Assembly: GCA_964607165.1 (NCBI GenBank)
Contig: CAZSIT010000004.1
Location: forward strand, 58,438-122,437
Direction of reading: 5' to 3'
Origin: DSPP01 sp964607165
GTDB taxonomy: Bacteria; Zixibacteria; MSB-5A5; DSPP01
DNA length: 64,000 nucleotides
The position numbers and the translations under genes were made by a program. Below the pieces are notes generated by a model that ran no database searches, was not told where the DNA came from, and was given only the letters and a program-made list of their open reading frames with translations. How positions within the stretch are numbered: position 1 is the stretch's first letter; each line of letters starts with the position of its first letter. Below, in pieces: positions 42,376 through 48,555 of the stretch.

Positions 42376-44367
42376 CTAACAAGGAAAGTCTATTCCTAAA
42401 AAAATCTTGTTTAGTTCAAGCACAACATCTGAGGCAGTTAAAATTCCATCGCAGCTCACATCCGTAAAGCAAAGGTGGCAACTTCCAGTTCCAAGAAAGA
42501 TGCAGTTCAGCATTAATACAACATCAGAAGCGGTCAAACCCCCATCAGCATTCATATCGCCCTTTGCCACAGCACATACAATGGGTTGTGCGCTTCGGAA
42601 AACACTGGAACCAACGGTCCCAGCAAAGATATAACCGCTTTGATCGAGGGCTAAAGACCGGACGTAAAAACTTGTTAATCCTGTATTGTTTTCTGTCCAG
42701 CTTACACCATTATCTGATGAGCAAAAAACACCGCCGCCATTAGTCCCAGCAAAAATGTCTCCATTTACATCGATGGCAAGAGACAGTACAACGGTGTTCG
42801 TCAAACCAGAGTTCACTTCTGACCAGTTAGCACCGTTATCTGTGGAGCGAAAAACACCTTTGCCGGTCCCGGCAAAGATGTAACCACTTAAATTGACTGT
42901 AAGGGAGTAAACATTTGCGCTTACATCTGTTACTTGGCTCTGGGTCCAGCTTGCCCCGTTGTCGATGGAACGAAAAACACTGCCGTCATTAGCGGCGGCA
43001 AAAATATCATCGGTTGAATTGAAAACGAGATCATACACAACTTTATTTGTCAAACCAGTTTGCGCCCACGTTGCCCCGTTATTGGTAGAACGGAATACTC
43101 CAGCACCGTAGGTTCCGGCAAAAATATTTCCGCTTGAATTGATGGCTAAAGAAAAGGCCGGCCTATCGAGAAAACCAGCTCCGACCCAAGTAGCACCATT
43201 GTCGATAGAACGAGAAATACCCTGACCCCCACCGGCAAAGATAACACCGCCTGGATCAATAGCCAAGGAGTAGACGATAATACTTGCCAGGCCGGAGTTG
43301 ATTGTCGTCCAGCTGGCCCCATTATCAGTCGACCGAAAAATACCACCGCCATAAGTCCCCGCGAAGATGTGCTCGCTCGAATTTTTGGCCAAAGCCCAGA
43401 CGTCGTTAGCCGTGAGACCGGTGTCAATTTTAGTCCAATTACCTCCGCTATCAGTGGAGCGAAAAATTCCAGCATAAGTCCCAGCGAAAAGATAATCACT
43501 CGATTTGTTAGCAAGGGAAAGAACATAGGCATTGGTCAAACCGTTAGTAATTCTAGTCCAGCTGTCACCATTATTGGTAGAACGAAAAACACCCTCACCA
43601 AAAGTCCCGGCAAAGATATGCCCGCTCGAATTGATGGCAAGCGAAAAGACAGAAATATAAATCGGTATCCCTGTGGTGATTTGCATCCAGTTATCCCCGT
43701 TATCAGTTGAGCGAAAAACGCCACCTCCACGAGCGCCGGCAAAGATGTGCCAGCTCGAGTTGATGGCGAGAGCTTGGATGTCATTATTCGTTAGACCATT
43801 GTTAACCTGGGTCCAGCTTGCACCATTATCGGTGGAACGAAAAACTCCACCATAAGCACCAGCAAAAAGATGGTCGTTAGAATTGATGGCAAGTTCAGAA
43901 ATACTATTACCCGACAGGCCAGTTTGGATCCAAGAAGCGCCGTCATTGGTTGATAGAAAGACGCCGTTAGAAGTTCCCGCAAAAACATCTCCGCTCGAAT
44001 TGATGGCCAGCGACGGGACATTAGTATTTGTCAAGCCGGCGTTGATTTGGCTCCAGTTGGCACCATTGTCGGTGGAACGAAAAATGCCGCCGAGATAAGT
44101 CCCAGCAAAGATGCGACCATCGGACTTGATGGCCAGAGAAAGGACGGCAAAACCGACCAAACCGGTTTGAGTCCAGGTGGCGCCGTTGTCGGTGGAGCGA
44201 AAAACGCCGCCGCCATAAGTTCCGGCAAAAATATCCCCGCTCGAATTAATGGCCAGAGAATAAACATTTCCGCCATTAGGCCCGTTGGTTTGCTGCCAAA
44301 AATCCTGGGCACTTGCTTGAGAGAGCGACAAAACCACAGAAGTTAAAACCCAAAACTTTTTAAGCAT
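42376..44367 (-). CDS. Secreted Asp-box (BNR-like) beta-propeller protein with dockerin
   Basis: 663 aa: signal peptide (MLKKFWVLTSVVLSLSQASA), then about fourteen ~42-residue repeats, each with an Asp-box-like FRSTDNGATW and a VxSLAINSSGDIFAGTxGGG strand, as in sortilin/BNR or photosystem-assembly-like propellers. It ends with two dockerin-like loops (DMNADGGLTASDVV, DVSCDGILTASDVV) and GIDFPC, resembling the end of the 718-aa protein at 11.7 kb. It is probably a secreted binding protein. The near-identical repeats suggest recent internal expansion. It lies 7 bases before queA. Confidence 0.88.
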   Translation of the reverse strand: MLKKFWVLTSVVLSLSQASAQDFWQQTNGPNGGNVYSLAINSSGDIFAGTYGGGVFRSTDNGATWTQTGLVGFAVLSLAIKSDGRIFAGTYLGGIFRSTDNGANWSQINAGLTNTNVPSLAINSSGDVFAGTSNGVFLSTNDGASWIQTGLSGNSISELAINSNDHLFAGAYGGVFRSTDNGASWTQVNNGLTNNDIQALAINSSWHIFAGARGGGVFRSTDNGDNWMQITTGIPIYISVFSLAINSSGHIFAGTFGEGVFRSTNNGDSWTRITNGLTNAYVLSLANKSSDYLFAGTYAGIFRSTDSGGNWTKIDTGLTANDVWALAKNSSEHIFAGTYGGGIFRSTDNGASWTTINSGLASIIVYSLAIDPGGVIFAGGGQGISRSIDNGATWVGAGFLDRPAFSLAINSSGNIFAGTYGAGVFRSTNNGATWAQTGLTNKVVYDLVFNSTDDIFAAANDGSVFRSIDNGASWTQSQVTDVSANVYSLTVNLSGYIFAGTGKGVFRSTDNGANWSEVNSGLTNTVVLSLAIDVNGDIFAGTNGGGVFCSSDNGVSWTENNTGLTSFYVRSLALDQSGYIFAGTVGSSVFRSAQPIVCAVAKGDMNADGGLTASDVVLMLNCIFLGTGSCHLCFTDVSCDGILTASDVVLELNKIFLGIDFPC

Positions 44368-44390
44368 AATAAATTCCTTCTTAAAATATA

Positions 44391-45557
44391 CTAAAACAAC
44401 TCCTTCTGTGTCAACTCCGGCGCTTTGAGGCCCAAGTGCTGATAGGCCGCGCTGGTGGCCATGCGGCCGCGGGGGGTGCGGTCCAAAAAGCCCTCCTGAA
44501 TCAAGAAGGGTTCGTAGATTTCCTCGATGGTGTCCTCCTCCTCCCCCACCGCCACGGCGAGGGCGGAAATCCCGACCGGGCCGCCTTTGAATTTTTGGAT
44601 TACCACCTCCATTATTTTTTTGTCCATTTCGTCCAGGCCGCGTTCGTCCACGTCCAACCGTTGGAGGGCGAGGAGGGCGAGGTCGTGGTCGATGGGGGCG
44701 GTCGCCCCACCACCCCGGGCAGGTTTGTCCGTCCGGCCTGAAGGCCGGCCGGGTGAACCTGCCCCTACGGATTTGTTTTGCGCAGGTGACGAGGGCGATT
44801 CACGAATCGCCCCTACGGCCCCACCCTTGCCCATCCCCACCTCTGCGAAATCGCGGACGCGGCGGAGGAGGCGATTGGAAACGCGGGGGGTGCCGCGGGA
44901 GCGGCGGGCAATTTCCTCCGCCCCTTCGGGGGTCAGTTCGATTTTCAGAATGCGGGCGGAGCGTTCCAAGATCGAAATCAAATCCTCCCCGGCGTAATAA
45001 TCCAGCCGGCCGACCACGCCGAAGCGGGAGCGCAGGGGCGAGGTCAAAAGCCCGGCGCGGGTGGTGGCGCCGATGAGGGTGAATCTTTTTAGCGGCAGCT
45101 TGACCGAGCGGGCGGCGGGGCCTTTGTCGATGACAATATCGAGCGAATAATCCTCCATCGCCGAATAGAGATATTCTTCCACCACGTGGTTCAGCCGGTG
45201 GATTTCGTCGATGAACAAAACCTCCCGTTCGTTCAGGTTGGTCAAAATGCCGGCCAGATCACCAGCACGCTCCAAAACCGGGCCGGAGGTGCTTTTGAAG
45301 CCGACCCCCAATTCGGAGGCGACGATGCGCGCCAGGGTGGTTTTGCCCAAACCGGGAGGGCCGTAAAAAAGGCAGTGGTCGAGCGCCTCTCCCCGTTTTT
45401 GAGCGGCGGCGATGAAAACCTTTAGATTTTCGATGGTTTTTTGCTGCCCGACGAAATCGGCAAAGCGGGAGGGGCGCAGCGATTCGTCGAAATCCCGTTC
45501 GCCCGGCAAAACGGCGGGGGTGGTGAAGCGGGTATGTTCGGTTTTAAGGTCGGTCAT
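44391..45557 (-). CDS. ruvB: Holliday junction branch-migration ATPase with in-frame repeat insertion
   Basis: 388 aa against ~340. RuvB hallmarks: RPSRFADFVGQ, Walker A YGPPGLGKTTLARI, Walker B LFIDEIHRLNHVVEEYLYSAMED, the arginine-finger region TRAGLLTSPLRSRFGV, and the C-terminal winged helix TPRGRMATSAAYQHLG. An extra ~45 residues at about 243-287 (with SVGAGSPGRPSGRTDKPARG) lie between the small ATPase domain and the winged helix, exactly over repeats at 44717-44816. RuvB drives branch migration as a hexamer with RuvA. The order here is yebC-ruvC-ruvA-ruvB. Confidence 0.94.
   Translation of the reverse strand: MTDLKTEHTRFTTPAVLPGERDFDESLRPSRFADFVGQQKTIENLKVFIAAAQKRGEALDHCLFYGPPGLGKTTLARIVASELGVGFKSTSGPVLERAGDLAGILTNLNEREVLFIDEIHRLNHVVEEYLYSAMEDYSLDIVIDKGPAARSVKLPLKRFTLIGATTRAGLLTSPLRSRFGVVGRLDYYAGEDLISILERSARILKIELTPEGAEEIARRSRGTPRVSNRLLRRVRDFAEVGMGKGGAVGAIRESPSSPAQNKSVGAGSPGRPSGRTDKPARGGGATAPIDHDLALLALQRLDVDERGLDEMDKKIMEVVIQKFKGGPVGISALAVAVGEEEDTIEEIYEPFLIQEGFLDRTPRGRMATSAAYQHLGLKAPELTQKELF
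44717..44816. repeat. Palindromic elements inserted in ruvB
   Basis: 44717-44768 is a 52-base element (GGGCAGGTTTG ... GGCCTGAAGGCC ... AACCTGCCCCTAC). 44793-44816 is a 24-base element (GGGCGATT/AATCGCCC then CTAC). The first matches 46279-46330 and 41954-42005. Confidence 0.88.
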
Positions 45558-45573
45558 ATTTCATCCCTCATTG

Positions 45574-45669
45574 CCGGTGGCGCACATTGGTTTTTGTAAT
45601 GTGCGCTCGCGCCGAATACAAAAACCATTCGGCGCCACCGGATTCGGGCACGTGGCAACGTGCCCCTAC
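45574..45669. repeat. Cloverleaf palindrome with complementary loops, plus a GTAG-type element supplying the ruvA stop
   Basis: CCGGTGGCG (45574) pairs with CGCCACCGG (45641). Inside are hairpins CGCACATT/AATGTGCG and GCCGAAT/ATTCGGC. Their loops, GGTTTTTGT and ACAAAAACC, are perfect complements. 45646-45669 is a 24-base element (GGGCACGT/ACGTGCCC, CTAC) whose TAG, on the minus strand, is the ruvA stop codon. Confidence 0.75.
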
Positions 45670-46265
45670 TGTGCTACGCGCAAGGCCTGCCGTATCAATT
45701 CCTCCACGTTTTTCGGTTCGCCGTTTTCGGATAGGGCTCTTTCAACTACCCGCTTGGCCTCCAGGCGGCCAAACCCCAAGGTAACCAGAGCCAAAGTCGC
45801 TTCTTCCTCGAAGGTGCTTTCGACCCGCACGGCGCCGCCCGGAACCCCTTCGCGGATTTTCCATTTTTCCAATTTGTCTTTCAATTCGACAACCAAACGC
45901 GAAGCGGTTTTGGGGCCGATGCCCGGGACACGGGTTAAAAGTTGGGTCTTTCCTTTGCGAATCCAATCCGCAATTTCGGCAACCGTGGCGCCCGAAAGCA
46001 AGGTCAAAGCCATCTTTGGCCCAACGCCGGAGACGGAAATCAAATGGGCGAAAAGCTCGCGTTCCTCTGGCGTGTAGAAACCAAAAAGTTGTTCGGCATC
46101 TTCGCGGACGTGGTGATAGGTCAACAATTTTACCGATTCGCCGACAGCCGGAAGTTGCTTGAAGCTGGAGACCGGAATTTCGCAGACATAGCCAACGCCA
46201 GCAACATCTAGAACGACCGAGGTCGGTGTTTTTTCGGCGATTCTACCCGAAAGAAAACCTATCAT
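45666..46265 (-). CDS. ruvA: Holliday junction branch-migration complex DNA-binding subunit
   Basis: 199 aa, normal length. The N-terminal OB domain opens MIGFLSGRIAEKTPTSVVLD; two helix-hairpin-helix motifs follow (LISVSGVGPKMALTLLS, LTRVPGIGPKTASRLVVEL); the C-terminal RuvB-binding domain ends ELIRQALRVAQ. Its stop codon TAG is formed by the end of a GTAGGGG-type repeat, so the natural C-terminus may have been shortened slightly. It overlaps ruvC by 4 bases (ATGA). Confidence 0.95.
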   Translation of the reverse strand: MIGFLSGRIAEKTPTSVVLDVAGVGYVCEIPVSSFKQLPAVGESVKLLTYHHVREDAEQLFGFYTPEERELFAHLISVSGVGPKMALTLLSGATVAEIADWIRKGKTQLLTRVPGIGPKTASRLVVELKDKLEKWKIREGVPGGAVRVESTFEEEATLALVTLGFGRLEAKRVVERALSENGEPKNVEELIRQALRVAQ

Positions 46266-46822
46266 ATTTTACCTAACAGGGCAGGTTTGCCTGTCCGGCC
46301 TGAAGGCCGGCCGAGTGAACCTGCCCCTACAAGAACCTTTGAACGAAAATGATACGCGAGCGCTACGGCCAGAGCGTCGCAGGCGTCGGGCGAGTCAGGA
46401 GGATTTTTGAGATTTAGAAGCTGGCCGACCATATACTGCACCTGGGTTTTATCCGCCGCACCGTTGCCGGTGACCGCCTGTTTGACCTCGCGGGCGGAAA
46501 TTTCATAGACCGGCAAACCCAAATTGGCGGCGGCTAAAATTGCGGCGCCGCGCGCCTGGCCAATGGTCATTGCAATCATCACGTTTTTTCCGTAAAAGGC
46601 CTTTTCGATGGCCAACGTTTGAGGAGAATGTTTTTGAATCAAGCCCAAAACCAAATCGTAAATTTCGCGCAGGCGGTCCGGAGTTGTTCGCTTGGCGTTG
46701 GTTTTCAACACACCACTATCAACAAGAAAGGGCACATCACAATGTGCCCCTACAAGACGGATTACACCGTAGCCGGTGGCGCCGATGCCGGGGTCGATGC
46801 CGAGTATGTCTGCGTTTTCCAT
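46262..46822 (-). CDS. ruvC: Holliday junction resolvase
   Basis: 186 aa. Catalytic acidic residues are in ILGIDPGIGATGYG, LAIEKAF and DSPDACDALAVALAYH, with the DNA-binding NVMIAMTIGQARGAAI between. Two segments come from repeats: LVGAHCDVPFL near residues 23-34 over the 24-base element at 46730-46753, and the last ~22 residues (VGAGSLGRPSGRTGKPALLG) over the 52-base element at 46279-46330, which replace the usual variable C-terminus. It cuts four-way junctions as a dimer. Its ATG overlaps the yebC stop by one base (TAATG). Confidence 0.94.
   Translation of the reverse strand: MENADILGIDPGIGATGYGVIRLVGAHCDVPFLVDSGVLKTNAKRTTPDRLREIYDLVLGLIQKHSPQTLAIEKAFYGKNVMIAMTIGQARGAAILAAANLGLPVYEISAREVKQAVTGNGAADKTQVQYMVGQLLNLKNPPDSPDACDALAVALAYHFRSKVLVGAGSLGRPSGRTGKPALLGKI
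46279..46330. repeat. 52-base palindromic element forming the ruvC C-terminus
   Basis: GGGCAGGTTTG ... GGCCTGAAGGCC ... AACCTGCCCCTAC; about three differences from the ruvB copy at 44717-44768. Read on the minus strand in frame GTA-GGG-GCA (VGA). Confidence 0.88.
46730..46753. repeat. 24-base palindromic element inside ruvC
   Basis: GGGCACATcacaATGTGCCC followed by CTAC. Encodes VGAHCDVP in the ruvC frame; eight codons, so the frame is preserved. Confidence 0.75.
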
Positions 46823-47577
46823 TATAGGCCGGCGGTTATTCTTTCCATCACCGCTTCGTCGATATCAAAGTTGGAATAAACTTTTTGCACGTCGTCGTGT
46901 TCTTCCAGAGCCTCCATCAGTTTGAGCATATGCTCGGCTACTTTACCTTCGAGGCGAACGGTGGTGGAAGGGGTCATTGTGATTTCGGCTTGGGTATAAG
47001 GAATTTTGTTTTTTTCCAGTGCTTGCCGGACTGCCTCAAACGAATGAAAGGGGGAGTAAATCTCGTACACGTCCCCGGAGCCTTGCATATCGGAAGCACC
47101 GGCATCGAGGATAATGGAAAGCAGGTCATCTTCGCCGATTTTATTCCGTTCAACCGTGAAAAACCCCTGCTTGGAGAAAATCCAGCCGACCGAGCCGGAT
47201 TCGCCTAAATGACCGCTGTTGCGGTCGAAAATATGCCGGATTTCAGAAACCACCCGGTTGCGGTTGTCCGTTACGATCTCAACCAGAACGGCTGCCCCGC
47301 CCGGGCCGTAGCCTTCGTAGGTGATTTCTTCGACCACCACGCCCGGCAACTCACCGGTACCCTTCATAATGGCGCGCTTGATGTTTTCCGCCGGCATGGA
47401 GGACTCTTTGGCGGCGGCAATCGCGGTTCGCAAGCGAGGGTTGGCGTCCGGGCTGCCGCCACCGTGGCGGGCGGCCACGGTGATTTCGCGAATCAGGCGG
47501 GTGAAAATTTTGCCCCGTTCGGCGTCAATTTTCCCTTTTTTGTGCTTGATGGTTTTCCATTTACTGTGCCCTGACAT
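46822..47577 (-). CDS. yebC: YebC/PmpR family protein
   Basis: 251 aa, normal length. Opens with the family signature MSGHSKWKTIKHKKGKIDAE, then GGGSPDANPRLRTAIAAAK, YEGYGPGGAAVLVE and TDNRNRVVSEIRHIFDRN. Long described as a DNA-binding regulator (PmpR), the family also assists ribosomes at proline-rich stretches; the sequence does not discriminate. It is the first gene of the yebC-ruvC-ruvA-ruvB run and overlaps ruvC by one base, a very common arrangement. Confidence 0.95.
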   Translation of the reverse strand: MSGHSKWKTIKHKKGKIDAERGKIFTRLIREITVAARHGGGSPDANPRLRTAIAAAKESSMPAENIKRAIMKGTGELPGVVVEEITYEGYGPGGAAVLVEIVTDNRNRVVSEIRHIFDRNSGHLGESGSVGWIFSKQGFFTVERNKIGEDDLLSIILDAGASDMQGSGDVYEIYSPFHSFEAVRQALEKNKIPYTQAEITMTPSTTVRLEGKVAEHMLKLMEALEEHDDVQKVYSNFDIDEAVMERITAGL

Positions 47578-47677
47578 AACGAGGTAAATTAAGGGAAAAA
47601 TGAAATTATAAGCAACTGGTTTTCATTGCTAAAAAAGGTTTTTTTAACTTGGGAGCGATTTTTTAGCTTTAGAAATG

Positions 47678-47700
47678 CCCGCGACTGAAGTCGCGGCTAC
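47678..47700. repeat. Short palindromic element upstream of yebC
   Basis: CCGCGACTgaAGTCGCGG followed by CTAC, the same 'palindrome then CTAC' layout as the coding-region elements. The rest of 47578-47762 shows no gene. Confidence 0.6.
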
Positions 47701-47762
47701 GCCGAGAATGTTTCAAAGCGCTTGACAAAAAGAAGGGATTTTTGTTATTCGTTTTTTGCGTT

Positions 47763-47844
47763 GGAGAGGTACCCAAGTGGCCAACGGGAGCAGACTGTAA
47801 ATCTGCCGGCAATGCCTACGGAGGTTCGAATCCTCCCCTCTCCA
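47763..47844 (+). tRNA. tRNA-Tyr (anticodon GTA)
   Basis: Long-variable-arm cloverleaf: acceptor GGAGAGG/CCTCTCC, anticodon stem GCAGA/TCTGC with loop CTGTAAA giving GTA, T arm GGAGGTTCGAATCCTCC. Discriminator A; CCA is not encoded. Confidence 0.95.
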
Positions 47845-47856
47845 TAGATTTTGGAA

Positions 47857-47880
47857 GGGTTCAATATATTGAACCCCTAC
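47857..47880. repeat. 24-base palindromic element after tRNA-Tyr
   Basis: GGGTTCAATATATTGAACCC followed by CTAC. Same ends as the elements in queA and ruvC, with a different core. Confidence 0.7.
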
Positions 47881-47923
47881 GGTTGCCAATTCTTTTGAAA
47901 AAAATTACCTTGTTCAAACGTAC

Positions 47924-47976
47924 GCGGGAGTAACTCAGATGGTTAGAGTCAGCCGTACGGCTTGGTCGCGGGTTCG
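47924..47976 (+). pseudogene. tRNA-Gly remnant 1, split in the T loop by a 33-base element
   Basis: GCGGGAG acceptor strand, D arm and GCGGGTTCG T-arm strand match the intact tRNA-Gly at 48472. The anticodon arm is reduced to the palindrome AGCCGTACGGCT and lacks an anticodon. Right after TTCG the 33-base element (47977-48009) begins; the tRNA then resumes with AGTCC. It cannot fold as a normal tRNA. Confidence 0.75.
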
Positions 47977-48009
47977 CCTGCCCGAGCCGAGCTCGGGGCT
48001 CGGCCAGGG
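47977..48009. repeat. 33-base palindromic element in the T loop of tRNA-Gly remnant 1
   Basis: Starts CCTGCCCGAGCC and ends GCTCGGCCAGGG; the arms pair with one mismatch around GAGCTC. Same length and ends as 41341-41373 and 40795-40827. Confidence 0.8.
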
Positions 48010-48028
48010 AGTCCGGTCGAAACAGGGA

Positions 48029-48298
48029 ATGAGTTGCTACCTATATATTTTGCGGAGTCGGGTAGATGGAAAACTGTATGTCGGCCATACAAAAAATCTT
48101 GCCAGGCGGCTTGAATTGCATAATCTTGGTACGGTACGCTCCACACGGCGAAGAGCGCCCTTTGATTTGGTTTATGCTGAAGAATTTTCGACTCGAGGTG
48201 AAGCAGTAAAAAAGGAGAAATTTTTAAAGAGTTTAGAAGGAAGCACCCTCAAGAGAGCATTAGTAGAAAAGTACTGCGGGAGTAACTCAGATGGATAG
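48029..48298 (+). CDS. Small GIY-YIG nuclease lying between tRNA-Gly remnants
   Basis: 89 aa single-domain GIY-YIG (UriA-like) protein: CYLYILRSRVDGKLYVGHT contains the two Tyr/Gly strands, ARRLELHNLG the catalytic Arg, and EAVKKEKFLKSLEG the catalytic Glu and conserved KS. The ribosome site (CAGGGA) is poor and close to the ATG; a copy downstream has AAAGGAGG in the same place, so this one has probably drifted. The last codons (CGSNSDG and stop) are read from the 5' end of the next tRNA-Gly remnant. GIY-YIG enzymes cut DNA and include homing nucleases; the setting suggests a selfish or tRNA-linked element. Confidence 0.78.
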   Translation: MSCYLYILRSRVDGKLYVGHTKNLARRLELHNLGTVRSTRRRAPFDLVYAEEFSTRGEAVKKEKFLKSLEGSTLKRALVEKYCGSNSDG

Positions 48299-48328
48299 AG
48301 TCAGCCGTACGGCTTGGTCGCGGGTTCG
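48276..48328 (+). pseudogene. tRNA-Gly remnant 2, split in the T loop
   Basis: Nearly the same as remnant 1 (one base differs in the D arm: GGATAG for GGTTAG), with the same AGCCGTACGGCT in place of the anticodon arm, and broken at the same TTCG by the element at 48329-48376. Confidence 0.72.
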
Positions 48329-48376
48329 CCTGCCCGTCTGCCCGACCAAGGAGCCGAGCTCGGGGCTCGGCCAGGG
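48329..48376. repeat. Expanded 48-base form of the 33-base element
   Basis: CCTGCCCGTCTGCCCGACC precedes the familiar GAGCCGAGCTCGG...CCAGGG. It is the 33-base element with a 15-base insertion, again a multiple of three. It sits at the same T-loop point as in remnant 1. Confidence 0.65.
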
Positions 48377-48395
48377 AGTCCGGTCAAAGGAGGAA

Positions 48396-48494
48396 ATGAG
48401 TTGCTACCTATATATTTCGAGGAGTCTGGTGGATGGAAACACCCTCAAGGGAGCATTGGTAGAAAAGCATTGCGGGAGTAACTCAGATGGTTAG
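48396..48494 (+). pseudogene. Internally deleted GIY-YIG copy
   Basis: After a strong AAAGGAGG site (48386-48393), an ORF of 32 codons opens MSCYLYISRSLVDGN and jumps to TLKGALVEKHCGSNSDG. It keeps the first ~14 and last ~17 residues of the upstream nuclease and has lost the catalytic middle. It ends inside the intact tRNA-Gly, exactly as the upstream copy ends inside remnant 2. The two units are therefore a tandem duplication followed by deletion. Confidence 0.65.
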
Positions 48495-48545
48495 AGTCAC
48501 AGCCTTCCAAGCTGTTGGTCGCGGGTTCGAGTCCCGTCTCCCGCT
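48472..48545 (+). tRNA. tRNA-Gly (anticodon TCC)
   Basis: Acceptor GCGGGAG/CTCCCGC, anticodon stem ACAGC/GCTGT with loop CTTCCAA giving TCC, T arm GCGGGTTCGAGTCCCGT. Discriminator T; CCA is not encoded; TTTTTT follows. It is the intact member of the three tRNA-Gly-like sequences here. Confidence 0.93.
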
Positions 48546-48555
48546 TTTTTAGTTA

